Positions 49,219 to 58,030 of a stretch of DNA of 64,000 bases are shown piece by piece; positions within the stretch are counted from its first letter, which is position 1; each line of letters begins with the position of its first letter. This DNA comes from Rossellomorea sp. SC111 (GTDB taxonomy: Bacteria > Bacillota > Bacilli > Bacillales > Bacillaceae_B), in contig NZ_JANIOC010000002.1 of the NCBI RefSeq assembly GCF_024733565.1, positions 299,171-363,170 of the forward strand, written 5' to 3'. Below the pieces are notes generated by a model. The model saw only the letters and a program-made list of their open reading frames with translations. It did not search any database and was not told the DNA's origin. Both the position numbers and the translations under genes were made by a program.

Positions 49219-49995
49219 ATGTTACCTTCAGAACTAAGAAAGAGCATCAGTTGCGGAAAGCACCAAACTCATACTTCAGGGATATGCCAGGATTATGTAC
49301 AAGCCAACCTGGTTGTTCTCCCCAAGGAATATGCCTTTGACTTTTTATTATTCACCACTCGCAATCCAAAATCCTGTCCGATTGTCGAAGTGTTGGAAGC
49401 AGGGCAATTCCAATCCAAATATGCCGAAAATTCTGATATACGCACTGATATCCCTTTATACCACGTGTATGAAGATGGTCAATTAGTTGATAAGAAACAG
49501 CGGATTGATGAAGTGTGGAGGGATGATTTAGTCAGCTTTCTCATTGGATGCAGTTTCACATTCGAGAGTCAGCTCATCAAGGGAGACATTCCTCTCCGTC
49601 ATATAGAAGAAAATAAAAATGTAGCAATGTATAATACTAATATTCAGACAGAAAAAGCCGGCGTATTCGAAGGGCCGATGGTCGTTTCCATGAGACCGAT
49701 ACCAGATTCACTCGTACAGAAAGCGACAGATATAACCACACTTTTCCCCAAAATGCACGGTGCTCCTGTTCATATTGGTAATCCTGCTGAAATTGGCATT
49801 CCGGATATCACTAAGCCTGATTACGGTGACTTTGTTGGTATCAGGGAGGGAGAAACTCCAATGTTCTGGGCATGCGGGGTTACCCCTCAGGCAGTGGCCC
49901 TTCATGCGAAAATCCCCTACATGCTGACCCATTCCCCTGGCTGTATGTTCGTTACCGATTGGAAAAACGAAGAGTATTTGCAGGAAGGAAAATAA
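49219..49995 (+). CDS. DUF1445 putative hydro-lyase (YcsI/D-glutamate cyclase-like family)
   Basis: About 258 aa from the ATG at 49219 with AAAGGAGAGG upstream; the longer frame to 49129 has no ribosome binding site. The family signature is visible: SGICQDYVQANLVVLP, FTTRNPKSCPIVEVLEAG, LIGCSFTFES, GPMVVSMRPI, HGAPVHIGNPAEIGI and the C-terminal FWACGVTPQAV with HSPGCMFVTDW. This family includes B. subtilis YcsI and one domain of mammalian D-glutamate cyclase. It is divergent from dsdA with a short shared promoter region. Confidence 0.88.
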   Translation: MLPSELRKSISCGKHQTHTSGICQDYVQANLVVLPKEYAFDFLLFTTRNPKSCPIVEVLEAGQFQSKYAENSDIRTDIPLYHVYEDGQLVDKKQRIDEVWRDDLVSFLIGCSFTFESQLIKGDIPLRHIEENKNVAMYNTNIQTEKAGVFEGPMVVSMRPIPDSLVQKATDITTLFPKMHGAPVHIGNPAEIGIPDITKPDYGDFVGIREGETPMFWACGVTPQAVALHAKIPYMLTHSPGCMFVTDWKNEEYLQEGK

Positions 49996-49998
49996 AAT

Positions 49999-50035
49999 GA
50001 GGGACGGACCTGGCAATTTACCAGGTCCGTCCCTC
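49999..50035. repeat. Dispersed inverted repeat, copy 6
   Basis: A perfect 15-bp stem (49999-50013 with 50021-50035) and CAATTTA loop. The outer 13 bp match the family, but the inner GG/CC pair differs from the TTG/CAA of copies 1-3. It sits between the convergent DUF1445 and MFS genes. Confidence 0.9.
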
Positions 50036-50043
50036 TATTTTCA

Positions 50044-51459
50044 TTACGCATTACTTTTAACCCTTGCAGGTCGCCCGCTTTTTACAAAAAAGGAGAGTAT
50101 AAGCCCTGCAATTGCCGTAATGCCGGCCACGATGAATGAGACATTGACTCCATGAATCATCCCTTCGAGTCCTCGGCTTGGCTCTGCACTCGTTGTCATC
50201 ACAGTTACAAGTAGTGCTGTTCCAACGGCACCGGAGACTTGTCTCATCGTATTGTTCATGGCTGTTCCGTGTGGTATCAGGCTTCGGTCCAACTGATTGA
50301 GCCCGGCAGTTGTTACCGGCATCATCACCATGGCAACCCCGAACATCCTGACGGCATTTACCGTTGCCAGATACATAAACGAGGTGTCAGCCGATAAATT
50401 TGCAAACATAAAGGTCGTGATCGTAAGGATGGATAACCCGATGATGGCAAGCCATCTGGCTCCGAACTTATCAAAGATCCTCCCTGTAATAGGGTTCATC
50501 AACCCCATCAAGAGTGCACCGGGCAGGAGCATAAGTCCTGATTCAAATGCTGAGAACCCCAGCATATTCTGCATAAGAAGAGGAAGTACAGTAGCCGCTC
50601 CGATCATCGCGATAAACACAATCATTCCAAGCACTGTCGTTAGTGTGAACATCTTGTTTTTGAAGACGCGGAATTCGAGAATCGGCTGCTTCAACTTAAA
50701 TTGTCTTGTGATGAACCAGTAGAGTGCAATGCTGCCCACAATCATCGAGATAATGACCTGAACACTTCCCCATCCTTGACTTCCGGCGATACTGAAACCA
50801 TACAATAATCCCCCAAACCCAAGGGATGAAAGTATGATGGAAAGGACATCGAGTTTCGGATACGTTTGTTTGGTCACATTCTTTAAAATGAAATAAGCAA
50901 TGATAAAATCAACGATGACGATCGGCAAAATCACATAGAACAAGCTTCTCCATGGGAATTGTTCAACCAACCATCCTGATAGTGTCGGTCCGATAGCCGG
51001 AGCGAACGAAATGACAAGACCGAACATTCCCATGGCCGCTCCCCTTTTCTCAACAGGATAAATGAGAAAAAGAATGGTTTGCATAAGGGGCATGATGATA
51101 CCCGCCCCCGATGCCTGAATGATTCTTCCTACCATTAATAAGCCGAAGTTAGGTGCTATGGCACAGATGAGCGTCCCTCCTGCAAACAAGCCCATGGCAC
51201 TAAGGAACAAAGCCCGGGTCGTGAAGCGTTCAATCAGGAAGGCTGTAATGGGAATCATCACGCCGTTTACGAGCATAAAGATCGATGTCAGCCATTGAGC
51301 GGTACTCGCATCAAGGTTCAAATCAGTCATAATATGAGGGAGAGCCGTCCCAAGCAACGTTTGATTCAGGATGGCAGCAAAAGCCCCTGATATGAGGACT
51401 ATGAGCAGGGGTGTTTTATTAAAGGTTTCGGATTGGGTAATTTCTTCTCTGTTATTCAT
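50044..51459 (-). CDS. DHA2 family multidrug MFS efflux transporter
   Basis: 471 aa with 14 predicted membrane helices. Early motif LNQTLLGTALPHIMTDL (motif D1-like, about 32-48), WLTSIFMLVNGVMIPITAFLIERFTTRALF (outline; motif A region), GRIIQASGAGIIMPLMQ (motif B, about 112-128), and ISFAPAIGPTLSGWLVE (motif C, antiporter signature, about 150-166). It exports lipophilic drugs using the proton gradient. It is 22 bases downstream of a tetR gene with a double palindrome, so it is the probable regulated target. Confidence 0.9.
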   Translation of the reverse strand: MNNREEITQSETFNKTPLLIVLISGAFAAILNQTLLGTALPHIMTDLNLDASTAQWLTSIFMLVNGVMIPITAFLIERFTTRALFLSAMGLFAGGTLICAIAPNFGLLMVGRIIQASGAGIIMPLMQTILFLIYPVEKRGAAMGMFGLVISFAPAIGPTLSGWLVEQFPWRSLFYVILPIVIVDFIIAYFILKNVTKQTYPKLDVLSIILSSLGFGGLLYGFSIAGSQGWGSVQVIISMIVGSIALYWFITRQFKLKQPILEFRVFKNKMFTLTTVLGMIVFIAMIGAATVLPLLMQNMLGFSAFESGLMLLPGALLMGLMNPITGRIFDKFGARWLAIIGLSILTITTFMFANLSADTSFMYLATVNAVRMFGVAMVMMPVTTAGLNQLDRSLIPHGTAMNNTMRQVSGAVGTALLVTVMTTSAEPSRGLEGMIHGVNVSFIVAGITAIAGLILSFFVKSGRPARVKSNA

Positions 51460-51481
51460 GTTCTCCCTTCTTTCTATTCAA

Positions 51482-52102
51482 TTATGAAAAGGATTTATAC
51501 AATCCCCTTTTAATCATATTTATTTCCTTATCGTATTTTCCCAGCGCTTCTTCAAGAGTCAATTCGTCTGCAATGCTTTGAACGAGATTATGGAATGTGA
51601 CGGCTGAAAGGATTTGCAATACATGATACAAATCAGATTTATTATCAATAGTGAATTGATCTTTATTTACTAGAAGGAAGATTTCTTCATAGCGTTGATC
51701 GATCGTTTCCTTGGTTAATGTCTGAGTGAACGTTTTTTCTATTTTGTAGTTCATATTTAAGAGTACATTCCGAATAAAATTATTTTGTCCATTTTCATAC
51801 GAGAATGCCAGCATCGAATGAAACATGACCCTTGTAGCTTCGAACAAATCCCCATCATGGGAACTCAATAAAGCAATGAACGTTTCAAACCGTTTCCGGG
51901 CATGTTCCCCAACGAGATAGAAAAAGGCATCCTCTTTATTCTCAAAGTACTGATAGAAGCTTCCCCTGGGAATTCCAGCCGTCTTCAGAATGTTTGCAAT
52001 GGAGGCATCATATAATGACACTCTAGAAAACTCCTTTTTTGCCGCTTCAACCAGTATGTTTCTCTTTTCTTCATTTAAATTAAAGAATGTAGGTTTAGGC
52101 AA
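51482..52102 (-). CDS. TetR/AcrR family repressor of the MFS operon
   Basis: 206 aa from a TTG at 52102 (GGAGGAGG upstream). The helix-turn-helix is in ILVEAAKKEFSRVSLYDASIANILKTAGIPRGSFYQYFENKEDAFFYL (outline; recognition helix near PRGSFYQYF). The C-terminal ligand domain is all-helical. Two TGACACSGTGTCA operators flank the promoter upstream, so autorepression and co-regulation of the downstream MFS exporter is the natural reading. The inducer is unknown. Confidence 0.92.
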   Translation of the reverse strand: MPKPTFFNLNEEKRNILVEAAKKEFSRVSLYDASIANILKTAGIPRGSFYQYFENKEDAFFYLVGEHARKRFETFIALLSSHDGDLFEATRVMFHSMLAFSYENGQNNFIRNVLLNMNYKIEKTFTQTLTKETIDQRYEEIFLLVNKDQFTIDNKSDLYHVLQILSAVTFHNLVQSIADELTLEEALGKYDKEINMIKRGLYKSFS

Positions 52103-52128
52103 TTCATGTGTTCCTCCTCCCCAAAAAA

Positions 52129-52185
52129 TGACACGGTGTCACACTGGACTTAGTCCACTTTATGTGACACCGTGTCATATGTCAA
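52129..52185 (-). promoter_or_regulatory. TetR-type double operator and promoter
   Basis: Two perfect 13-bp palindromes, TGACACGGTGTCA (52129-52141) and TGACACCGTGTCA (52165-52177), are 36 bp apart centre to centre. A third, different palindrome TGGACTTAGTCCA (52145-52157) lies between them. The minus-strand promoter TTGACA (52180-52185), 17 bp, TAAAGT (52157-52162) encloses the second palindrome within its spacer. Confidence 0.85.
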
Positions 52186-52299
52186 CTAATAAGACTGTTC
52201 TTTCTAGTTTTCAAAGAAAAAATTAAGTTGCCCTAAAGCATATGACTCCCACTTTATTTCAAACATATTTTTTCTCCGCCAGGTACACTACTAAAAACT

Positions 52300-53499
52300 T
52301 CACACCATGGTCGATTCATAAAGCGCCAACATGTTTGTTGTCATAGAATCCAGCGACCATTTCTGTTCCGCCCAATGTCGTGAACGACTTCCCATTTGAA
52401 CACGAAGATGTTCATTATCTAATAATTCCCGTATTCTTATGCTTAATGCCTTACTGTTTCCGGCTGGGACAATATAGCCATTATGACCTTGCTGAACCAT
52501 TTCAGGAAGCCCTCCGGCATCACTTACAATAACTGGAACCCCTGCAAATTGAGCTTCAACTACTGATAAAGGCTGAGTATCCTGAAGGCTGGGCATGACA
52601 AGAATGTCCGCCTTCGCTAAGGTTGCCTCCATTGAAGATATTAATCCCTTAAATGCAACATAATTAGAGAGACCATATAAATCACTTAATTCCTTCAATT
52701 TATTTTCCATAGTTCCTCCACCGACGATCCAACATTCCCAATCGGTTCTTGATTCTCTCAATATTTTTAAAGCCTCCATCAAGAAGGTGACACCTTTTAA
52801 ATATACAAGTCTTCCAGAAAAAAGTATGATTTTCTTCTGATTTCTTCTCACTGGTGAATTGAATTGGGTATTCTGAATTCCGAGAGGGAAAGAGATGACT
52901 TTATCAACCGGCACGAAGAAATTATGGATTATTTCTCTTTTCATCCAATTAGATTGTGTATGGATATATCGGCTGGATTTGTAGCCATGTGTTTCATTGT
53001 ATTTATAATAATAGTAGTCAAATCCCTCTAATATTTTTCGATCTGTCCAAGTTGGATAAATGTCCTTAAATGTGAAGAAAATTTCCTTGGTGAGACTACC
53101 GTGGGCACTTGTGATGAGCGGGGGATGAGGAATCATCCATTCACCGATCGTTCTAGCTGCAGTGACGTCTTGGGCATGAATGACATCATACCTTTTAAGG
53201 TCTAATTGTTTCAGGGTAAAATCAAAATTCAGTCGATAGCTTTCGGCACTATATACCCCAGAATGACTAATACATTCGGGATAACTTCGTTTTATTCTCT
53301 TTGTAATATCAACTTGTTGCTGTTTCATCGTGGTCATGGCACCATGTCCCATCAGCCTGTAACCGCTGAGATCTGGAAATTGTGCGAAGATATCCACTGA
53401 GTGTCCCAATGCTATTAGTTTCGATTGAAGATTCGACACCACTTTCCAAAGGCCCCCTGGATAAGGCAATGGATAATAGGATACAAGTAATATTCTCAT
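52300..53499 (-). CDS. Glycosyltransferase family 4
   Basis: A 399-aa GT-B fold enzyme. The N-terminal acceptor-binding domain begins ILLVSYYPLPYPGGLWKVVSNL. The C-terminal donor domain has IILFSGRLVYLKGVTFLMEALKI (outline, about 225-245), IVGGGTME, and the EX7E motif region VMPSLQDTQPLSVVEAQFAGVPVIVSDAGGLPE (outline). Substrate is a nucleotide-activated sugar; acceptor unknown. It is 16 bases downstream of a GT2 gene, forming a two-gene unit. Confidence 0.9.
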   Translation of the reverse strand: MRILLVSYYPLPYPGGLWKVVSNLQSKLIALGHSVDIFAQFPDLSGYRLMGHGAMTTMKQQQVDITKRIKRSYPECISHSGVYSAESYRLNFDFTLKQLDLKRYDVIHAQDVTAARTIGEWMIPHPPLITSAHGSLTKEIFFTFKDIYPTWTDRKILEGFDYYYYKYNETHGYKSSRYIHTQSNWMKREIIHNFFVPVDKVISFPLGIQNTQFNSPVRRNQKKIILFSGRLVYLKGVTFLMEALKILRESRTDWECWIVGGGTMENKLKELSDLYGLSNYVAFKGLISSMEATLAKADILVMPSLQDTQPLSVVEAQFAGVPVIVSDAGGLPEMVQQGHNGYIVPAGNSKALSIRIRELLDNEHLRVQMGSRSRHWAEQKWSLDSMTTNMLALYESTMV

Positions 53500-53514
53500 G
53501 TTTCTTCTCCCTTT

Positions 53515-54252
53515 TTAGAACCTGATATTTTTTAACCAGGCTGAATGTTGGACAATAAATTGATGAATCTTAGAATGATAGTGATATTTAATAACAAAAA
53601 CTTCCTTCTTCATTTTGTCAGAGTGCTTACTGGTACCAGATTCAGCGTGAGATCGATATTTCAGTAATACTTCATCCAAGTAATACATGACATAACCATT
53701 AATCAGCATACGGCACCACATCTCATAGTCTTGAGTGAACCTTAGATTTGGACTGAAATAACCCACATCTTTAAACACATCCCTATGAAGCATGACAGAG
53801 CATCCATTGATTGGATTAATGTTCGTGATAGAGAGGTAGATTTCTTCTGCATTCGAGAACCTTTTTCCAACAAAAGGAAGCAACACTTCATTATCTTTAT
53901 TTACAAAATCATAATTATGGAAACTGGCCTTTGCACCTCTATTAAGCATGAATCTCAATTGTTTCTCTACCTTATGTTGATCAAAATGATCATCAGAACT
54001 CAACCAGCAGATATACTCTCCTTTTGCTTTATTTATCCCTTCATTGACGGCAGTCGCAGTCCCGCCGTTATCCTTTCTTATATACGTAATCCGATTCATG
54101 AAAGGGGTTAATCTTTCAAGCTCTTTTGTTGAACCATCGTCAACAACAATGACCTCAGTATTCGGGTAGGTTTGATTCAATGCACTTCGAATTGCCTGAT
54201 CCACGTACGAACAATTATAGAAGGGGATCACAATTGATACAGTTGGCTTCAT
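53515..54252 (-). CDS. Glycosyltransferase family 2
   Basis: A 245-aa GT-A fold enzyme. SIVIPFYNCSYVDQAIRSALNQTYPNTEVIVVDDGSTK (outline, about 5-42) with DDGS, the DxD-like SSDDHFD (about 95-101) and RFTQDYEMWCRML (ED-type catalytic base region, about 172-184). The acceptor may be a surface polysaccharide or lipid. It is the upstream partner of the GT4 gene. A capsule or glycan context is not present nearby, so the pair could be a small accessory glycosylation unit. Confidence 0.9.
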   Translation of the reverse strand: MKPTVSIVIPFYNCSYVDQAIRSALNQTYPNTEVIVVDDGSTKELERLTPFMNRITYIRKDNGGTATAVNEGINKAKGEYICWLSSDDHFDQHKVEKQLRFMLNRGAKASFHNYDFVNKDNEVLLPFVGKRFSNAEEIYLSITNINPINGCSVMLHRDVFKDVGYFSPNLRFTQDYEMWCRMLINGYVMYYLDEVLLKYRSHAESGTSKHSDKMKKEVFVIKYHYHSKIHQFIVQHSAWLKNIRF

Positions 54253-54363
54253 TCTTATTCCTCCATTACTGCCTTGGACAAGACGTGATTACTATAGATT
54301 ATTCATTCCTCTGATTTCTGATTAGACGGATGAGCTAGGCAAAGCATATTTAATCCCAAAAAA

Positions 54364-54395
54364 AGAGGACTGAACCTAAAAAGGTTCAGTCCTCT
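54364..54395 (-). terminator. Rho-independent terminator of the osmoprotectant ABC operon
   Basis: A perfect 13-bp stem (54364-54376 AGAGGACTGAACC with 54383-54395) and a long T run on the minus strand, immediately 3' of the substrate-binding protein gene. Confidence 0.92.
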
Positions 54396-54405
54396 AAAGC
54401 TTATC

Positions 54406-55311
54406 TTATTCTTTTATTAAGTCGTTCTCCACCAACCAATCATGGGCCACAACGGATACACTATTCCCTTCAATATCCACTTTGTAATTCAGCTCACGCA
54501 TAATATCACTATTTAGATTATCTGCCAATTTGGCCGTGATTTTTTTGATTTCGGGATATTTTTTATATACCTCTTTGTTAATGCTGACGGCAGCCCGGTA
54601 AGGCGGGAAGAAACTCTTATCATCCTTTAAGGTTACAAGATCATAATCCACGATTGTTGCATCCGTTTCAAAGGCCACCGATACGTCCACCTGGCGGTTA
54701 TTCAAGGCTCTTTGAGTCAACCCGAGGTCCATCTGCTTTATTTGCCCGGAACCGAATTTAAAGCCGTATTTTTCCTCCACTCCTGGGAGGCCATCAGCCC
54801 TGTTGGCAAATTCAGCATCAGATGCCATTGTTAATTCACCGGGATGACTATTGATGTATTGTGCCAAATCACTAATTGATTCGATACCCAATTCCTTTGC
54901 CTGGTCTTCATTCATGGCAAGGGCGTATGTGTTATTGACATTGGACATATTCATCCAATGGATTCCCTTTTTTGCATCAAGTTCTTTCACTTTTTCAAAC
55001 GTCTTCTCGGGATCTGACATCGGTTCCTTCCCCATATAGGTGATCAAGGCTGTCCCCGTATATTCCCACATCATATCCACCTGCTCATTTTCCAGCGCCT
55101 TGCGAACGACCGTACTTCCAAGATTGTTCATTTGCTTGACTTTAAAACCCTCTTCTTTTAAAAGAAACGCAGTCATCTCAGAAAGCAGGTACTGCTCGGT
55201 AAAGTTCTTTCCACCGACGGATATCTGTTTACCGCCTATCCCCACGTTTGAACAAGCGGAAAGCATAAGTATAAGGGCCACGATGCCAACCCATTTCAGC
55301 TTCTGTTTCAT
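54406..55311 (-). CDS. Osmoprotectant/glycine betaine ABC transporter substrate-binding lipoprotein
   Basis: About 301 aa from the ATG at 55311 behind GCAGGAGGTG. A type II signal peptide is visible (KQKLKWVGIVALILMLSAC, lipobox LSAC, Cys about 20). The OpuAC-like domain has ISVGGKNFTEQYLLSEM, WEYTGTALITYMG (aromatic Trp), and FETDATIVDYDLVTLKDDK (outline). It captures quaternary ammonium compounds for the two permeases and ATPase upstream. The last gene of the operon, ended by a strong terminator. Confidence 0.88.
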   Translation of the reverse strand: MKQKLKWVGIVALILMLSACSNVGIGGKQISVGGKNFTEQYLLSEMTAFLLKEEGFKVKQMNNLGSTVVRKALENEQVDMMWEYTGTALITYMGKEPMSDPEKTFEKVKELDAKKGIHWMNMSNVNNTYALAMNEDQAKELGIESISDLAQYINSHPGELTMASDAEFANRADGLPGVEEKYGFKFGSGQIKQMDLGLTQRALNNRQVDVSVAFETDATIVDYDLVTLKDDKSFFPPYRAAVSINKEVYKKYPEIKKITAKLADNLNSDIMRELNYKVDIEGNSVSVVAHDWLVENDLIKE

Positions 55312-55335
55312 GAATTTCACCTCCTGCTTCAACCA

Positions 55336-56073
55336 TTACATTTCCAATGTTTGTTTCGTGCCTTTAGGAACGACCAACCGTTCAATAAGTCTCAATAATA
55401 AATCAACCAGAATGGCAAGTATCGTTACCGGAATGGCTCCTGAAATTAAATAGCCATTATCGAATAACTGTATTCCCGTAAAGATCCAGACACCTAATCC
55501 CCCGCCGCCTACGACATAAGCGAGAGCTGCTGTTCCTATATTCAATACTACGGCTGTCCTGATTCCAGCAAGAATCGAATACGCTGCATTTGGCAATTCG
55601 ATACGGAAAAGGATTTGATGAGGTTTCATCCCCATCCCTCTCGCTGCATCGATCAGATTCTCATCAATCGAATCGATACCTGCAACTGTATTTCTGTATA
55701 TCGGTAAAAGGGAATAAATAAACAGAGCGAATATGGCTGTTTTAAACCCGATGCCCAAAATACTGATCATCAGGGCAAGAACGGCCAAACTTGGAATGGT
55801 TTGACCAAAATTAACTGTATTCGATACAATCCACTCGGCTCTCCTGAACTGCTTCCTGGTAATCAGGATCCCCATTGGAACCGCCACCACAAGCGCAAGC
55901 AACGAAGACACCAGGACCAGTTGCATATGTTGTTTCAATAAGTGGAGAAACGTATTGGATTGACTGAACATATAGTCAAAATAATGATTTTTTATCGCCC
56001 AGACAAAGAACAGGATGACCAGTGCATACACCACATACCGGACAATATTACTGACGACCTTTTTGGTATTCAC
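55336..56073 (-). CDS. Osmoprotectant ABC transporter permease (second)
   Basis: About 245 aa from a GTG at 56073 (AAAGGGTG upstream); the frame to 56157 would overlap the ATPase gene by 80 bases and lacks a ribosome binding site. Six membrane helices, with the EAA motif in DAARGMGMKPHQILFRIELPNAAYSILAGIRTA (outline, about 125-160). It starts 4 bases after the ATPase stop. Paired with the permease encoded first in the operon, forming a heterodimeric channel. Confidence 0.87.
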   Translation of the reverse strand: MNTKKVVSNIVRYVVYALVILFFVWAIKNHYFDYMFSQSNTFLHLLKQHMQLVLVSSLLALVVAVPMGILITRKQFRRAEWIVSNTVNFGQTIPSLAVLALMISILGIGFKTAIFALFIYSLLPIYRNTVAGIDSIDENLIDAARGMGMKPHQILFRIELPNAAYSILAGIRTAVVLNIGTAALAYVVGGGGLGVWIFTGIQLFDNGYLISGAIPVTILAILVDLLLRLIERLVVPKGTKQTLEM

Positions 56074-56077
56074 CGAA

Positions 56078-57070
56078 TCACCCTTTCTGAACCGCGTTGG
56101 ATTTTCCTTTGATTTCGTAATGAAGGTACTTCTGAACAAGATCGATGGTAATCGCACCTAATTTAGTGCCCTTATCGTCGGTTACAATCACTTGATCAGC
56201 TTCCTGATTCAAAAGCATCGACAACGTGTTTCTGAGGTCATGCCGCACATTGATGGTCTTCGTATCAGGAATCGCTTCATCAAAATCTGCCAGTCCTATA
56301 ATATTTTTCAAATCGGATATCGTATGGAGACTGAGACTCTTTATGGCACGGTCTTTTCCGAAGAACTCATACACAAAATCACTCTTGGGACGGACAAGCA
56401 TTTCTGAAGGAGTATCATACTGCATGATTTCCCCTCCGCGTAATAATACGATCTTGTCTGCCATCTTGATCGCTTCATCGATATCATGACTTACAAACAA
56501 GATGGTTTTCTTCACTTCCCGTTGAATCTGGAGGAACTCATCTTGAATCTTCTCACGGATGATCGGATCGAGTGCCCCGAACGGCTCATCCATCAGCATA
56601 ACGGGTGGATCCGCTGCCAAAGCACGAATGACGCCGATTCGCTGCTGCTGTCCTCCGGATAATTCATGAGGATATCGTTTACCGAATTTATCCCCGTCAA
56701 GCCCGATCATCTCCATCAGCTTGTTGAAGCGCTCCTTCTTCTCCTTTTTGCCCCACCCTAACATGTCAGGGACAATCATGACGTTTTCTTCTATCGTCAT
56801 ATTCGGGAAAAGCCCGTTACTCTGAATGACGTAACCGATTTTTCTGCGAAGCTCGATTTGGTTTAACTCCATTGAATCCTGCCCGTCGATGATGATTTTA
56901 CCGTCAGTAATCGATTCAAGTCGATTCACCATTCGTAATAAAGTGGTCTTTCCGCAACCCGAAGGTCCAAGTAGTACGACGATGTGACCTTCTTCCACGG
57001 TAAAGTCGACACCTTTAACCGCCGTCACACCACCGTCATAGATCTTTGTAGTCTGATCGAACGTAATCAT
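56078..57070 (-). CDS. Osmoprotectant ABC transporter ATPase with CBS domain
   Basis: A 330-aa protein. Walker A LLGPSGCGKTTLL (about 32-44), signature ELSGGQQQRIGVIRALAADP (about 138-157), Walker B VMLMDEPFGALD, H-loop LFVSHDIDEAIKMADK. The C-terminal tail (about 250-330) holds a CBS-type segment (NTLSMLLNQEADQVIVTDDKGTKLGAIT), as in OpuCA where ionic strength/nucleotide sensing tunes transport. It probably energises uptake of glycine betaine, carnitine or choline. Confidence 0.88.
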   Translation of the reverse strand: MITFDQTTKIYDGGVTAVKGVDFTVEEGHIVVLLGPSGCGKTTLLRMVNRLESITDGKIIIDGQDSMELNQIELRRKIGYVIQSNGLFPNMTIEENVMIVPDMLGWGKKEKKERFNKLMEMIGLDGDKFGKRYPHELSGGQQQRIGVIRALAADPPVMLMDEPFGALDPIIREKIQDEFLQIQREVKKTILFVSHDIDEAIKMADKIVLLRGGEIMQYDTPSEMLVRPKSDFVYEFFGKDRAIKSLSLHTISDLKNIIGLADFDEAIPDTKTINVRHDLRNTLSMLLNQEADQVIVTDDKGTKLGAITIDLVQKYLHYEIKGKSNAVQKG

Positions 57071-57088
57071 CTCTTCACCTCTTTCACA

Positions 57089-57739
57089 TTATGCAATGCT
57101 TTTTCGTGTATAGCGTTTTTGAATCCATAACAAGATCGCGTCAGCAATCATGGCAAGTATTGCGACTGCAACAGATCCACTGATGATCAAGTAATTATCG
57201 CCTCTGGAAATCCCCTGAGTGATAAGGACACCGAGCCCCCCTGCTCCTATATAAGCTGCAATCACTCCAATTCCGATATTCATGACGACCGCTGTACGTA
57301 TGCCTGCCATAATAACCGGAAATGCATTTGGAATTTCGACTCTTAACAGTCGCTGGTGGGTCTTCATCCCGACTCCCTTTGCTGCATCGCGCATCTCGGG
57401 ACTCACATTCCGGATCGCTGTATATGTATTCCGTATGATCGGAAGCTGGGAATAAAGAACCAATGCTACGAAGGCAGGCACAAATCCAATCCCCTGATTG
57501 ATGATAGAAAAGATCGGAATCATGACGCCAAACAGGGCAATACTCGGAATAGTCAGCATGACTGATGCAATCTGGAGCACCGTCTCTGCCAGATAATCGT
57601 TGGTCGTTAAATAAATTCCTAAAGGTACCCCGATTAATAATGCTACGATGATGGCCAGACCTACGAGAACCGCATGTTCTATCGTCAAATCAAGAATACG
57701 AGGTGCATTCACCTCAAGAAATTTCATCCATTTCTCCAC
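57089..57739 (-). CDS. Osmoprotectant ABC transporter permease (first)
   Basis: About 216 aa from a GTG at 57739 behind AAAGGAGGG; the longer frame to 57883 lacks a start signal. Six membrane helices; EAA loop in MRDAAKGVGMKTHQRLLRVEIPNAFPVIMAGIRTA (outline). It is the first gene of the four-gene operon. The order permease-ATPase-permease-binding protein matches E. coli yehWXYZ/OsmF rather than the opuB/opuC order. Confidence 0.87.
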   Translation of the reverse strand: MEKWMKFLEVNAPRILDLTIEHAVLVGLAIIVALLIGVPLGIYLTTNDYLAETVLQIASVMLTIPSIALFGVMIPIFSIINQGIGFVPAFVALVLYSQLPIIRNTYTAIRNVSPEMRDAAKGVGMKTHQRLLRVEIPNAFPVIMAGIRTAVVMNIGIGVIAAYIGAGGLGVLITQGISRGDNYLIISGSVAVAILAMIADAILLWIQKRYTRKSIA

Positions 57740-57988
57740 AGGTACACCCTCCTTTATAATGAATTTTCGGCCAAAATAAAAGGAGTCCAAGATCTTGTCA
57801 AATCCTGACGACCCCCACGGAATTAGTATTACCGTATAGATGTGCCAACATTCCTTTACCCTTCTTGTCGTTTTTTGAAACATTTTGTCATGAAATAGAA
57901 ATTATAATAAAACAATTCCTCCGTTATTCAACCATACATTCTTTCAATTTCAGATGGAAATAGTCCGGAAAATGCTTCTTCCTCAACA

Positions 57989-58030
57989 AAAAACAGCTCC
58001 TTCCCATTCACTCGGGAAGGAGCTGTTTTT
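57989..58030 (-). terminator. Rho-independent terminator of the yerO-like gene
   Basis: A perfect 17-bp stem (57989-58005 AAAAACAGCTCCTTCCC with 58014-58030), overlapping the last codons of the TetR gene (58008); a T run follows on the minus strand. Confidence 0.88.
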
